A stretch of DNA of 64,000 nucleotides from CAZOOM01 sp964460795 (GCA_964460795.1 CAYWRU010000010.1:1-64000), one strand, 5' to 3'; positions 36,138-45,667 are shown, numbered from the stretch's first letter. The notes: generated by a model from the sequence alone, not told the origin. Program-made: numbers and translations.

Positions 36138-37370
36138 TTGTTACCACTTGTTTCTGAACGCACACCCTTTTGGAATCGGATCGCACTTGCATTTCTTCTT
36201 AGTTTTTTTGGCGGTTTGCTTTTTTCTTATTACCAGAATCCAGAAAGTCTAAAACTCATCACGCATGGCGATTTTCCGGATTATTATACGGCAGCCCGAG
36301 CTATTCTCGAAGGACAAAGCCGTTATCTTTATAATCCCGATCTTCAGCGCGCGGCCCAAGAAGCTATCTGGCCTAATCCCGGCGGCGGATTTCTTTATTT
36401 TCGCTACCCCCCCTTTACCGCTCTTCTTCTGGCTCCCTTTGGCGCCTGGGATCCGGCAACCGCCAGAATCCTCTTCACTTTAATCATGAGTTTATTTTTG
36501 GTGATGAGCTTAAGAGTTGCCGCCTATTTCTCTCCAGCACTGCGGGCCAGCGCCATTCAGTCTGTGGCCCTCACTGTTGCGGTTCTTCCTATTATGATCG
36601 GAGTCCTCTCAGGACAAAATAATGCGCTCACCCTGCTGCTCTATTCTTTAATTGTGTACGGGTTTTACCGAAGTGACTCCAAGGGTTACCGGATGATCGG
36701 CATCTCAAGCGGTCTGATGCTTTATAAACCTCAGTTCGGAATTTTGTGGACGGGCTGGCTTCTACTGACGCGAAAAAAAGAAATTATTTTTCCCATGCTA
36801 CTCGTAGCCATTATTTATTACTGGATGGGCGTTTGGGTTCTAGGCTGGGATTGGCCCATTCAGTGGCTCCGCGAAACCTCTTGGGCGATCAGCGCCATTC
36901 AATCAACCGACCGGCCTTGTATGATATCCATCAATGGAGCAGCTTCTGCTTTAGCAGATCGGTGGCTTATATCTGCTTCAGCGCACTCGCTCATTTTTAT
37001 TTTAGCTTACGTCTTTTCCGCTATTTTGGCCCTGGGAATCGGATGGCGATTTTGGATTTGGGGAGATCCCAAGGTGCGCGATCAACGGGAGGGATTTTTA
37101 ATCGCTTGTGCCGCCGGACCGATTTGTTTACTCGCCAGCCCTCATACGATGTTCTATGATTTTGGGCTTTGCGTGATTGCCTGCGCGCCTTTTTTTAATT
37201 TGGGAAGCCGCAAACATCTGATTCTGATTTTGTTAAGCTTTGCAGTGATCTGGGCCAGCATGGCGGTGCGCGACTTCCTGCCCATCCAACCCCTGTTTGG
37301 ACTGACCATCCTTTGCGCAATGGCCCTGATAAGGGGACAGGCTACTTTTAAGTTTAATGGAATAAAGTAG
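36138..37370 (+). CDS. GT87-type membrane glycosyltransferase
   Basis: This 410-aa GT-C protein has an N-terminal helix, then HGDFPDYYTAARAILEGQSRYLYNPD, the RYPPFTALLLAPFG block, LSGQNNALTLLLYS and LYKPQFGILW, all GT87 hallmarks. The start is a TTG at 36138: AAGGAG lies 7 bases before it, and no ATG is suitable after the divergent gene's start at 36103. The last residues (RGQATFKFNGIK) and the stop codon are encoded by an inverted repeat (37331-37381), so the original C-terminus may have been altered. Confidence 0.83.
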   Translation: MLPLVSERTPFWNRIALAFLLSFFGGLLFSYYQNPESLKLITHGDFPDYYTAARAILEGQSRYLYNPDLQRAAQEAIWPNPGGGFLYFRYPPFTALLLAPFGAWDPATARILFTLIMSLFLVMSLRVAAYFSPALRASAIQSVALTVAVLPIMIGVLSGQNNALTLLLYSLIVYGFYRSDSKGYRMIGISSGLMLYKPQFGILWTGWLLLTRKKEIIFPMLLVAIIYYWMGVWVLGWDWPIQWLRETSWAISAIQSTDRPCMISINGAASALADRWLISASAHSLIFILAYVFSAILALGIGWRFWIWGDPKVRDQREGFLIACAAGPICLLASPHTMFYDFGLCVIACAPFFNLGSRKHLILILLSFAVIWASMAVRDFLPIQPLFGLTILCAMALIRGQATFKFNGIK

Positions 37371-37381
37371 CCTGTCCCCTT
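37331..37381. repeat. 18-bp inverted repeat of the GGGGACAGG family; possible bidirectional terminator
   Basis: Arms at 37331-37348 and 37364-37381 are perfect complements around a 15-base loop, and the plus-strand stem runs into TTTT. It lies between the convergent GT87 and lpd genes and encodes the GT87 C-terminus. Related GGGACAGG palindromes occur at 51869-51898 and 54367-54409. Confidence 0.7.
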
Positions 37382-38803
37382 TTACTGAGGTTTTCGCGAA
37401 GAAAAAAGATGGGTGGCGTGCCCATAAAAATATTCGGCACTTTCCATCAAGGTTTCCGAGAGAGTTGGATGTGGATGAATGCACTCGGCAAGATCCCGGA
37501 CCGTGGCACCCATTTCAACCGCAAGCACTCCTTCAGAAATCAGTTCTCCAGCTCCGTGACCGCAGATTCCAACCCCTAAAATCCGCTCGGTCACAGGCTC
37601 TACAATCAATTTGGTAATTCCATCGGTCCGGTCATAGGTCATGGCCCTGCCTGATGCTGACCAGGGAAACTTCACCACTTGGACTTGTAAATTTTTTGCC
37701 CGCGCCTCTGCTTCAGTAATGCCGCACCAGGCCACTTCCGGATCCGTAAAAACCACGGCTGGAATCACCACATGTTTTGACGTGCTGGGCTCGCCTAAAA
37801 TGGCATCCACGGCAATACGCGCTTCTTTTGCAGCTTTATGGGCCAGCATCACGCCGCCGACCGCATCTCCGATCGCGTAAATAGAAGGATCCTCCGATAC
37901 TTGGGAGTCACTGACTAGAATGAATCCCTTGCCGTCTCGCGTAACCTTGGTATTTTCAAGGCCGATGTCTTCATTATTATGAACACGTCCCACCGAAACC
38001 AGGACCCGGTCAAAAAGTTCTTCCGAAACTTTCCCGTCCGTTTCAATGGAGGCCTTAATCTTGTGATTGTGCGTCACCACTTTTGTGACTTTGGACTTCA
38101 ACCGCACTTCCTTAAAATGTTTTTCTGCATAGAGTTTGATGGGGCGCACCAGATCCGTATCCGCACCTGCGAGAATTGAATCTAAGGCTTCGACCACTAC
38201 AATCTTACTTCCAAGCCTGGCATACACCGTACCCAACTCCATTCCAATATATCCGCCGCCCACAATCAAAAGATCCTGAGGGATTTCTTCGATTTCCAAA
38301 GCCTCGGTCGAGGTCATGATCCGCTGGCTTCCTAAATCAAAGAGCGCCGGAAGCGCAGGCCTTGAACCGGTTGCAACAATGGCCTTTTGATATTTAACAA
38401 ATTTTTGTCCTTCTGAGGTCTCAACACGAAGCGTAGTCGAATCCTCAAAAAAACCGCGGCCTGAAAGGACCTGAACTCCTCGCCGGTCTGCAAGCTGTTT
38501 GATTCCCGCCGAAAGTTTTTCGAGAATGGATTCTTTCCACGCTCTTAGTTTTGCAACTTCGACAGAAGGCTTTGAAAATTTGATGCCCCGCTGATTAGAC
38601 AGTTCCGCTTGTTCAAACATGCCGGTTGCCGTCAGAAGCGCTTTAGAGGGAATACATCCACGGTTCAAGCACACGCCGCCAAGCCGTTTCTCTTGCTCAA
38701 CCAAAATGACTTTTTTACCCTGATCCGCGGCATAAAAAGCAGCGGCATATCCGCCCGGACCCGCACCCAAGACTACGATCTCTGTATCAAACTTATTCAT
38801 CAT
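37382..38803 (-). CDS. lpd: Dihydrolipoyl dehydrogenase (E3)
   Basis: This 473-aa flavoprotein reoxidises the dihydrolipoyl arm of the pyruvate dehydrogenase complex and reduces NAD+. The FAD motif VLGAGPGGYAAAFYAA, the redox disulfide C45-C50 in GGVCLNRGCIPSK, the NAD-binding GGGYIGMELG, the second FAD motif YAIGDAVGG and the catalytic HPHPTLSE histidine are all present. It is the third gene of aceE-aceF-lpd, 47 bases after aceF. Tandem ATGs follow a GAGGAC, so the first or second may be used. Confidence 0.95.
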   Translation of the reverse strand: MMNKFDTEIVVLGAGPGGYAAAFYAADQGKKVILVEQEKRLGGVCLNRGCIPSKALLTATGMFEQAELSNQRGIKFSKPSVEVAKLRAWKESILEKLSAGIKQLADRRGVQVLSGRGFFEDSTTLRVETSEGQKFVKYQKAIVATGSRPALPALFDLGSQRIMTSTEALEIEEIPQDLLIVGGGYIGMELGTVYARLGSKIVVVEALDSILAGADTDLVRPIKLYAEKHFKEVRLKSKVTKVVTHNHKIKASIETDGKVSEELFDRVLVSVGRVHNNEDIGLENTKVTRDGKGFILVSDSQVSEDPSIYAIGDAVGGVMLAHKAAKEARIAVDAILGEPSTSKHVVIPAVVFTDPEVAWCGITEAEARAKNLQVQVVKFPWSASGRAMTYDRTDGITKLIVEPVTERILGVGICGHGAGELISEGVLAVEMGATVRDLAECIHPHPTLSETLMESAEYFYGHATHLFSSRKPQ

Positions 38804-38850
38804 GTCCTCATCTCAGCGATTTAAATTTTCAATTGGATAAAATCTATTTT

Positions 38851-40143
38851 CTAACCTTTGAGCAATGTGTCTTTATCCGTAAGACCTGCCAGCGATTCCG
38901 CCAAAGCCACCACAAAACGCGCGGCCGATCCCCCGTCAATCACCCGATGATCATAAGAAAGGCCAATAGGCATCAGCGTCTTTCCATCCGGACTCGAAAA
39001 ACCTCGCCCCATTCCCAAAATAGCTACTTCAGGTTTATTGATAATGGGCGTAAAATGCCGGCCGCCGATTCCGCCTTGATTGGAAATAGTAAAAGTTCCC
39101 CCCTGCATTTCTTCGGCCGTAATTTTTCGCGTACGAACTTTTTCCGCAAGCTTTTCCAGTTCAAGCGAAATCTCAAGCAGGCTCTTTTTATCCGCATCAC
39201 GAATCACCGGCACCATGAGCCCATGTTCGCTATCAACCGCAATCCCGATATGAAAATAATCCTTAGTAACTATTTCTTTGGAGTTTTCGTCAAGACTGGA
39301 ATTAAAAATCGGATGTTTTTTGAGCGCCTGAATGATTGCCCGGATCACAAGCGGCGTCAGCGTCAACTTGGCACCTTTCTTCTCGTAATCTGCGGCAAAT
39401 TGTTTCCGAAGCGCCATGGCTTTTGTAATATCTAAGTCATCAAATTGAGTGACGTGCGGGATGGTGGTCCAGGATCTCACCATAGCATCGCTAATCGCTA
39501 ATCGAATCGGAGTCAGAGCCTTTTTGGTCACAGGACCCCACTTGGAAAAATCAATGCTGGGAGCCGCCGGTTTTTTATCCGCAGCCGCAGCTTTCATCGC
39601 TGCATGGGGATCAGCCGCATGGATGGCCTGAAGATTGACAATATAAGCACGCAGATCTTCCATGGAAATCCGTCCGCCGGATTCCGTTCCCTGAACTCGC
39701 GTCAAATCAATCCCAAGTTCCCGCGCGGCCTTTCGCACGGAAGGAGAAGCCGGAGGTGCAATCCCAGCCAGCGATTCATACTGATAGGATCCAAAGGAAG
39801 CGGCCGGTTGAAGCACGGGTGCCTTTTTAAAAAACTGCGGAGTTCTGGGAAGCTGAACTTTTTCAGGATCCGGGGCTGAAGGAATTTGTACCGGAGGAGC
39901 GTCCGCTGCATCTGAACCTGCAAGAGACAAAAGAACCTGCCCCACCACAACTTGCTGCCCTTCTTTCACAAGAACCTGACTGACTTTTCCGGCTGAAGGC
40001 GCATGGATTCCGGCTACAGCCTTGTTGGTTTCAAGCTCCAAAAGGACCTGATCTTTTTTAACCAAATCGCCGGCTTTGACTTGGATCGACACCACGGTCC
40101 CGCCGGTTACGCCTTCTGCTATTTGTGGAACTCGAATATCCAT
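38851..40143 (-). CDS. aceF: Dihydrolipoyl acetyltransferase (E2 of pyruvate dehydrogenase)
   Basis: This 430-aa E2 has one lipoyl domain (1-75), with lipoyl-lysine K41 in LETNKAVAG where most enzymes have DKA. A proline/alanine linker, the E3-binding domain (about 130-165, SPSVRKAARELGIDL) and the catalytic domain (200-430) follow. The catalytic histidine and aspartate lie in SYDHRVIDGG. The single lipoyl domain contrasts with the three of E. coli AceF. AGGA stands 5 bases before the ATG. Confidence 0.95.
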   Translation of the reverse strand: MDIRVPQIAEGVTGGTVVSIQVKAGDLVKKDQVLLELETNKAVAGIHAPSAGKVSQVLVKEGQQVVVGQVLLSLAGSDAADAPPVQIPSAPDPEKVQLPRTPQFFKKAPVLQPAASFGSYQYESLAGIAPPASPSVRKAARELGIDLTRVQGTESGGRISMEDLRAYIVNLQAIHAADPHAAMKAAAADKKPAAPSIDFSKWGPVTKKALTPIRLAISDAMVRSWTTIPHVTQFDDLDITKAMALRKQFAADYEKKGAKLTLTPLVIRAIIQALKKHPIFNSSLDENSKEIVTKDYFHIGIAVDSEHGLMVPVIRDADKKSLLEISLELEKLAEKVRTRKITAEEMQGGTFTISNQGGIGGRHFTPIINKPEVAILGMGRGFSSPDGKTLMPIGLSYDHRVIDGGSAARFVVALAESLAGLTDKDTLLKG

Positions 40144-40162
40144 TTTATTCCTTTACCCAAAT

Positions 40163-40218
40163 TATCAGCGATCAGTGCATCGCGCTATTCAGCCACTGAT
40201 AACTTATGACTGATTACT
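40163..40218. repeat. Palindromic repeat between aceE and aceF
   Basis: The spacer between aceE and aceF contains ATCAGTG (40171-40177) and CACTGAT (40194-40200) with further TGATTACTGAT units. It resembles the CAGAT-type repeat at 10828-10903 in style but not in sequence. It interrupts the operon without a T-run, so it may be an mRNA stability or attenuation element. Confidence 0.45.
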
Positions 40219-40226
40219 GATGACTT

Positions 40227-42890
40227 TTAAAAAACCGGATGAACTTTTTCTGGATTAATTTTTAAATCTTGAATCGCCTGTGAAACAATCCGTTTTTCAA
40301 TCTTTCCCTGCAATGCTAGTTTATAAAGGACCGCCACGGCCGCACATTCGCCGTCAACCTCAAAAAACCGGCGGAGAGCTTCCCGCGTTTCTGAACGGCC
40401 AAATCCGTCTGTTCCAAGCGAGAAAAGTCCGCCCGGCACCCATTCAGAAATCTGATCTGAAACTACCTTCATATTATCGGAAACCGCCACAAACGCGCCA
40501 TTTTCTTTTTCAAGAAGTGTTTCCAAATAAGATTTATGCGGCGCCGCTTCGGGATGCAGCATGTTCCATCGTTTAGCTTGAAGGGCTTCACTGCGCAACC
40601 GTTTGTAACTCGTCACGCTCCACACATCGGCCGAGACATCATATTTAGCCAAAATCTCCTGGGCTTTCAATGCCGAGAGCATGATCGCGCCGCTGGCCAA
40701 AAGATGCGCCTGATGTTTTTTCCCTTCAGGACCTTTTTTGAACCGATAAAGCCCTTTCAGGATTCCTTCGGTCGTCGCCGATTCAGGACGAACCGGCATG
40801 GCATAGTTTTCATTGTGAACGGTCAGATAATAAAATATTTCTTCGCCGTCCGCATACATGCGTTTAAGGCCGTCCTGGATGATCACGGCAATTTCATATG
40901 CAAAAGCCGGATCATAGGCCTGAACCGAAGGGATCGTGCTAGCCAAGAGATGGCTGTGTCCGTCCTGATGCTGAAGGCCTTCACCATTTAATGTCGTTCG
41001 GCCCGCTGTCGCACCGAGCAAAAATCCTTTGGCCCGGATATCGCCCGCCAGCCACATCATATCTCCCACTCGTTGGAATCCGAACATGGAATAATAAATA
41101 AAAAATGGGATGGTCGGAATATTGAAATTGGCATATGAGGTTCCGGAGGCGATAAAGGAAGCCATGGATCCGGCTTCAGTAATTCCCTCCTCCAGAAGCT
41201 GACCGTCTTTATCTTCGTGATAAAAAAGAAAGGTTTCGCTGTCCACCGGCTCGTAAAGCTGTCCTTTTGAAGAATAAATTCCGTACGAACGAAAGAGCGC
41301 GTCCATGCCAAAGGTTCGTGCTTCGTCCGGAATAATCGGGACAATCTGTTTTCCGATCTCTTTATGGCCCAGAAGTTTATTCAGGACACGAACAAAAGCC
41401 ATGGTGGTGGAAGCCTTGACCTCGCCTGATCCTTTAAAAAATTCTTCAAAGAAATCCAGCCCCGGCACCGCAAGTTTTTTGGCATCGAATTTTCTTTGCG
41501 GCAAAAATCCGCCGAGCGCCTTTCGCCGCTCCAAAAGATACTGAGTCTCCGCACTTTCTTTAGAAGGCCGGTAAAACGGCATGTCCGCAACATCATCATC
41601 CTGGATGGGGACATTGAACCGCTTACGAAATTCGCGCAGTTCTTTTTCATTCAATGCCTTCTGCTGGTGCGTGATATTGCGTCCTTCTCCGGCTTCGCCA
41701 AGCCCGTAGCCTTTGACCGTTTTGGCCAAAATCACCGTAGGCTGACCTTTGTGATGCACGGCATCATGGTAAGCCGTATGAACCTTCACGGGATCGTGTC
41801 CACCGCGCACAAGCTTCCTGAGATCATCGTCTGAAAGATGATTGACCATTTCCAGAAGCTCTGGATATTTTCCAAAAAAATGTTTTCGAATGTAGCTTCC
41901 ATGTTCGACCGAATATTTTTGATAGTCGCCGTCAACTGCTTCTTCCATGCGTTTTAAAAGCAATCCTTTTTTATCTTTGGCGAGCAGCGCATCCCAATTG
42001 GATCCCCAAATAACTTTGATCACGTTCCATCCTGCGCCGTGGAAAACGCCTTCAAGCTCCTGAATGATTTTCCCATTGCCCCGGACCGGACCATCCAGTC
42101 TTTGTAAATTGCAATTTACGACCCAAATAAGATTGTCCAATCCTTCACGACCGGCCATGGCAAGCGCTCCGAGACTTTCCGGCTCATCGGATTCGCCGTC
42201 TCCGACAAAGCACCACACCTTGGGTTCTTCTTTGGTGAGTAAATCGCGCGCTTTCAGATAGCGGATAAAGCGGGCCTGATAAATTGACATGATGGGACCG
42301 AGCCCCATGGATACTGTAGGAAACTGCCAAAAATCCGGCATGAGATAAGGATGAGGATAAGAAGAAAGTCCGCCGCCTGGCGCAAGTTCCTGGCGAAAGT
42401 GATGAAGCTTTTCTTCATCCAATCGATGTTCCATAAAGGCTCGCGCATAATTCCCCGGCGAGGCGTGGCCCTGAAAATAAATAAGATCCGCCGCACGCTG
42501 GTCATTGCCTGCGTGAAAGAAATGATTAAACCCCACTTCGTATAAAGTTGCGAGCGAGGCAAAAGTAGAAATATGTCCGCCGAGTCCGCTGTGATTGCGG
42601 TTTGCTTTGACCACCATGGCCATGGCATTCCATCGAATGAGACTTTTGATCCGGCGCTCAAGATCGCGGTTACCAGGATACGGAAGCTCTTGGCTGGAAG
42701 GAATGGTGTTGATGTACGGAGTAATCACAGGCTGAAGAACGGTGTTTCCCGAATCCTTTAGATTCTCCAAGAGCTGATGAACCAAAAACCGGGCCTTGTC
42801 CTTGCCTTCAGACTTGACCAAAAGATCGACCATGTTCTCTAGAGAAACCAGCCACTTTTCGGTTTCGTCTACGCTTTTTACCTGCTTCAT
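40227..42890 (-). CDS. aceE: Pyruvate dehydrogenase E1, homodimeric type
   Basis: This 887-aa protein is the full-length single-chain E1 of the E. coli AceE type, decarboxylating pyruvate with thiamine diphosphate. The thiamine diphosphate motif GDGESDEPESLGALAMAGRE runs to NCNLQRLDGPVRGNG. The N-terminal HISTFASLATLYEVG and FQGHASPGNYARAF and the C-terminal GTDGFGRSETREALRRFFE are AceE-specific. It heads the aceE-aceF-lpd operon. Aerobic or mixed pyruvate oxidation to acetyl-CoA is implied. A lipoate ligase is transcribed divergently. Confidence 0.97.
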   Translation of the reverse strand: MKQVKSVDETEKWLVSLENMVDLLVKSEGKDKARFLVHQLLENLKDSGNTVLQPVITPYINTIPSSQELPYPGNRDLERRIKSLIRWNAMAMVVKANRNHSGLGGHISTFASLATLYEVGFNHFFHAGNDQRAADLIYFQGHASPGNYARAFMEHRLDEEKLHHFRQELAPGGGLSSYPHPYLMPDFWQFPTVSMGLGPIMSIYQARFIRYLKARDLLTKEEPKVWCFVGDGESDEPESLGALAMAGREGLDNLIWVVNCNLQRLDGPVRGNGKIIQELEGVFHGAGWNVIKVIWGSNWDALLAKDKKGLLLKRMEEAVDGDYQKYSVEHGSYIRKHFFGKYPELLEMVNHLSDDDLRKLVRGGHDPVKVHTAYHDAVHHKGQPTVILAKTVKGYGLGEAGEGRNITHQQKALNEKELREFRKRFNVPIQDDDVADMPFYRPSKESAETQYLLERRKALGGFLPQRKFDAKKLAVPGLDFFEEFFKGSGEVKASTTMAFVRVLNKLLGHKEIGKQIVPIIPDEARTFGMDALFRSYGIYSSKGQLYEPVDSETFLFYHEDKDGQLLEEGITEAGSMASFIASGTSYANFNIPTIPFFIYYSMFGFQRVGDMMWLAGDIRAKGFLLGATAGRTTLNGEGLQHQDGHSHLLASTIPSVQAYDPAFAYEIAVIIQDGLKRMYADGEEIFYYLTVHNENYAMPVRPESATTEGILKGLYRFKKGPEGKKHQAHLLASGAIMLSALKAQEILAKYDVSADVWSVTSYKRLRSEALQAKRWNMLHPEAAPHKSYLETLLEKENGAFVAVSDNMKVVSDQISEWVPGGLFSLGTDGFGRSETREALRRFFEVDGECAAVAVLYKLALQGKIEKRIVSQAIQDLKINPEKVHPVF

Positions 42891-42985
42891 GTCCTTACTC
42901 TACTTTCTCTCTCGTCTAACCTTGTTACACTTCATGCGATTCCTTAGATAAAGTTTTCCAATTCCGTACGTTATCTCTAACGGGG

Positions 42986-42991
42986 TATAAT
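42986..42991 (+). promoter_or_regulatory. -10 box TATAAT of leaderless lipoate ligase gene
   Basis: A consensus TATAAT ends 6 bases before the ATG at 42998, placing the transcription start at the start codon. No ribosome binding site and no strong -35 are visible. Confidence 0.55.
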
Positions 42992-42997
42992 CCCGCC

Positions 42998-43804
42998 ATG
43001 CAAACCCTAGACATGACTTTTCCCAGCCCCGAGGAGAACCTCGCCTGTGACGAAGCCCTTCTCGATCTCTGCGATCAGGGGAAGGCTGGTGAATGCCTGA
43101 GGTTTTGGGAGTCAAAAACCTACTTTGTCGTGGTGGGGTATTCTAACAAAATCAGCCGAGAAGTGAATATCGATTCTTGCGGGTCCGATAATATCCCTAT
43201 ATTGCGCCGGATTAGCGGCGGAGGGACAGTCCTCCAGGGGCCCGGATGCCTGAATTATAGCCTCATCCTGAGAATAACTGACCGTCCAGAACTCGCCTCT
43301 CCTGTTACTACCAACCAGTACATTATGGAGCGCCATCGCCTCGCCCTGGAGTCTTTACTGAAGACCCCCGTCACGATTCAAGGCGATACAGACTTGGCTA
43401 TTTTAGATTTTAGATTGAAGATTGCAGATTGCGGCAACATGATTGATCCTCAAATCATAAATCATCAATCTAAAATCAAAAATCTGTTGAAGGTTTCGGG
43501 CAATGCTCAAAGACGATTTAAAAATGCGCTGCTTTTTCACGGAACCTTTCTTTTAGATTTTGATTTGAGCCTTGTCTCAAAATATTTAACACTTCCTTCC
43601 AAAGAACCTGCGTACCGCAAAAATCGCGCGCATCAGGACTTTGTCAGCAATCTTTCCCTGACGAAAAAAGAGATCCAATCCCATCTTCAGTTACTTTGGA
43701 AGGCAAACGAAGAAAACGATCTCTCCCCCGAAGTGAAAAAACTAGCGGGTCATTTTGTTCAGACAAAATACTCGCTGGATTCTTGGAATGCAAAATTTGA
43801 ATGA
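42998..43804 (+). CDS. Lipoate-protein ligase A family, with a repeat-derived insert
   Basis: This 268-aa protein of the BPL/LplA/LipB superfamily would attach lipoate or octanoate to E2 and related domains. Family motifs are RRISGGGTVLQGPGCLNYSL (70-89), GDTDLAI (129-135) and KVSGNAQRRFKNALLFHGT (from K165, the expected acyl-adenylate contact). Between the last two is an insert of about 28 residues (136-163) that reads out a palindromic DNA repeat. The position is a loop in the family, so the enzyme may still work. It is divergent from aceE and probably serves AceF. LplA or LipM-type specificity cannot be separated from sequence alone. Confidence 0.88.
   Translation: MQTLDMTFPSPEENLACDEALLDLCDQGKAGECLRFWESKTYFVVVGYSNKISREVNIDSCGSDNIPILRRISGGGTVLQGPGCLNYSLILRITDRPELASPVTTNQYIMERHRLALESLLKTPVTIQGDTDLAILDFRLKIADCGNMIDPQIINHQSKIKNLLKVSGNAQRRFKNALLFHGTFLLDFDLSLVSKYLTLPSKEPAYRKNRAHQDFVSNLSLTKKEIQSHLQLLWKANEENDLSPEVKKLAGHFVQTKYSLDSWNAKFE
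43401..43484. repeat. Palindromic repeat inserted in frame in the lipoate ligase gene
   Basis: GATTTTAGATTGA (43406-43418) and TCAATCTAAAATC (43465-43477) are perfect 13-bp inverted repeats around an AT-rich centre. The repeat is read through in frame as a basic/isoleucine-rich peptide within the ligase. The composition is much more AT-rich than the flanking gene. Confidence 0.75.
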
Positions 43805-43809
43805 GAAAA

Positions 43810-44958
43810 TTATCGAGGTGTTAAGAAAACAATGGTTTCGATGTGGCGAGTACGGGGAAACATATCAAACGCCGCCACGCGAGCAATCTCCCACTTCCCT
43901 CCAGCAAGCATCCGTTTAAGATCCCGGACTAGAATCGCGAGATCACAGGAAACATAAATCAACCCCAAACTTACCATGCTAGAAAGGCTGTCGGCAAAAT
44001 GCGCATCGAGCCCGTCGCGCGGCGGATCCATAAATATCAGTGCCTTGCTCAGATCTGATTTTTTAGAAAGATCAGGAAAAATCTTTTCCGTTTTTCCCTC
44101 CAGCACTTGAACTGAGCCGCCAAGTCTTTCTGTGTTTTTTTTGAGAGCCTCAAGGCTATAAGGATTTTCCTCTAAAAAGATCCGTTCCTTCACTTCTTCT
44201 GCAGCCAAAAGACCAAAGAGTCCGCCGCCGGCAAAAAGATCCATAAATATTCCAGGATTCCATTCGGAAATCCATTCTTTAACGGTTTCGATCATTTTTG
44301 CAGCTACAGCTAAATTATTTTGAAAAAATCCGCGCGGATGCGCCCAGAGTTTTTGTCCCAGAACTTCAATTTGAAAAAGCGCCTCATCCGAACTTTGGTG
44401 GACATGACCTGCATGATCCAGCCAAAGCGTCATGCGTTCAGACTTGGACCGGACCGGCAGCTCTAAAAAGGCTCTTTTAAGCCGTGTGTCTGAGATAGGA
44501 CATTCCTCAATAGGAACGATGGTTTCATTGTCCCGTCCGAAAAATCCCCACACTCCCTCTTGGAAATGGAGTGTCATATGATTCCGGGTTCCATATTCTG
44601 ACGGAGAGGGCTGAAGGGTTGGAACCAGAGACTCTGTGAGTCCCAATCCGCGCGTGAAGGCGTCTTTTACCTGTTCAGATTTGACCCGAAGCTCTTCTTC
44701 GTAACTCATCATCTGATATTGACACCCGCCGCACTTTCCAAAATGACGGCACTTGGGGTTCACGCGGTGCGGAGAAGGTTCAAGGACCTGACGAATACGG
44801 GCTTTTGAGAAATTTTTTCTTTGCTCTAAAACATCAACAATTACCCGCTCACCGGCCAACACTTTTTCTACAAAACAGACTTTTCCTCCCACGCGCGCCA
44901 GACCGGCTCCGCCAAAGATAACTTTTTCGATTTTGACTGTTTCACCATGAAGAGCCAT
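43810..44958 (-). CDS. 23S rRNA uracil-5-methyltransferase, RlmD/RumA type
   Basis: This 382-aa enzyme has an N-terminal TRAM domain (1-60), an iron-sulfur cluster motif (C70, C76, C79 in CRHFGKCGGCQ and a fourth cysteine in IEECPIS), and a SAM-dependent methyltransferase domain. The SAM-binding MDLFAGGGLFGLL, the MDPPRDGLD motif and the nucleophile cysteine in IYVSCDLAIL are visible. RlmC, RlmD and TrmA share these features, so the target uridine is not certain. It is shorter than E. coli RlmD. Confidence 0.9.
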   Translation of the reverse strand: MALHGETVKIEKVIFGGAGLARVGGKVCFVEKVLAGERVIVDVLEQRKNFSKARIRQVLEPSPHRVNPKCRHFGKCGGCQYQMMSYEEELRVKSEQVKDAFTRGLGLTESLVPTLQPSPSEYGTRNHMTLHFQEGVWGFFGRDNETIVPIEECPISDTRLKRAFLELPVRSKSERMTLWLDHAGHVHQSSDEALFQIEVLGQKLWAHPRGFFQNNLAVAAKMIETVKEWISEWNPGIFMDLFAGGGLFGLLAAEEVKERIFLEENPYSLEALKKNTERLGGSVQVLEGKTEKIFPDLSKKSDLSKALIFMDPPRDGLDAHFADSLSSMVSLGLIYVSCDLAILVRDLKRMLAGGKWEIARVAAFDMFPRTRHIETIVFLTPR

Positions 44959-44963
44959 AAAAC

Positions 44964-45620
44964 TCAGGCTGCTTTAGATGTTTGTGTGGGTTCGGAAGGA
45001 AGTACAACATTATTCACAGGAGCTGCTTCTTCTTTTTTCCAGGGAAGAAAAGCGGCGCTCAAACGATGCAAAGGATTAGGACGAATTTCTTCACCTTTGA
45101 TCTGGGCCAGCTGGGTCTCGGCCATCACACGCGCTTCGGTCTCTACTTTCAAAATCTCCTGAACATTGGAAATTTCATCTTTCAATTCCCGAAATTGCGT
45201 TTCAAGGTTTTTCAAGCGGTCTTCAGCAAGATATTTTGAAACTTCCAGCTGAGTCATGCGGACTAAATAAGCTTTTTGAGTTTCTGAAGTTCCGATATAA
45301 ATTCCCGATCCAAGTCCCACGAGAAGCATGGCCACAATAAGTCCGCGATGAAGCCGCTGCCAGGGTTTTAAAGCAAACTCAATGAGCTTATCTTTTTCAG
45401 TGCGCTCACGGATGAGAGAGCTGTTTAGTTGTAAAAGTTCAGCCTGAGCCTGAACGAGGCGCTCATGCATTTCACCCGCGCGATTCTGAGCGAGCTGGAG
45501 TTTGGATTCAAGGGTTTCAATCCGGACCTCAAGCTTGCGCCGCTCCAGAAGCCGGATACCGTAAGCAAGTCCGATGACACTGGCCACAATAAAAAAGATA
45601 AGCGTAATTTGAAAATCCAC
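44964..45620 (-). CDS. Membrane protein with two coiled coils, unknown function
   Basis: This 218-aa protein has a membrane helix at the N-terminus (about 4-22), a long coiled coil (30-90), a second helix (about 95-115, LIVAMLLVGLGSGIYIG) and a second coiled coil (120-175). The C-terminus is alanine/proline rich. The frame is open to an ATG at 45686, but that ATG lies inside the terminator of the upstream inositol-phosphate synthase gene. The in-frame GTG at 45620 with AGAGG 5 bases upstream is the better start. No family recognised; a cell-envelope scaffold is possible. Confidence 0.68.
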   Translation of the reverse strand: MDFQITLIFFIVASVIGLAYGIRLLERRKLEVRIETLESKLQLAQNRAGEMHERLVQAQAELLQLNSSLIRERTEKDKLIEFALKPWQRLHRGLIVAMLLVGLGSGIYIGTSETQKAYLVRMTQLEVSKYLAEDRLKNLETQFRELKDEISNVQEILKVETEARVMAETQLAQIKGEEIRPNPLHRLSAAFLPWKKEEAAPVNNVVLPSEPTQTSKAA

Positions 45621-45667
45621 GATGACCTCTTTGGATAAGATATCGGCGGAAAAGCGAGAAAACAAAA

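Noticed and set aside
38833..39435. 200-codon plus-strand frame opposite aceF
   Set aside because: Antisense to a highly conserved enzyme; composition is what the reverse strand of aceF gives.
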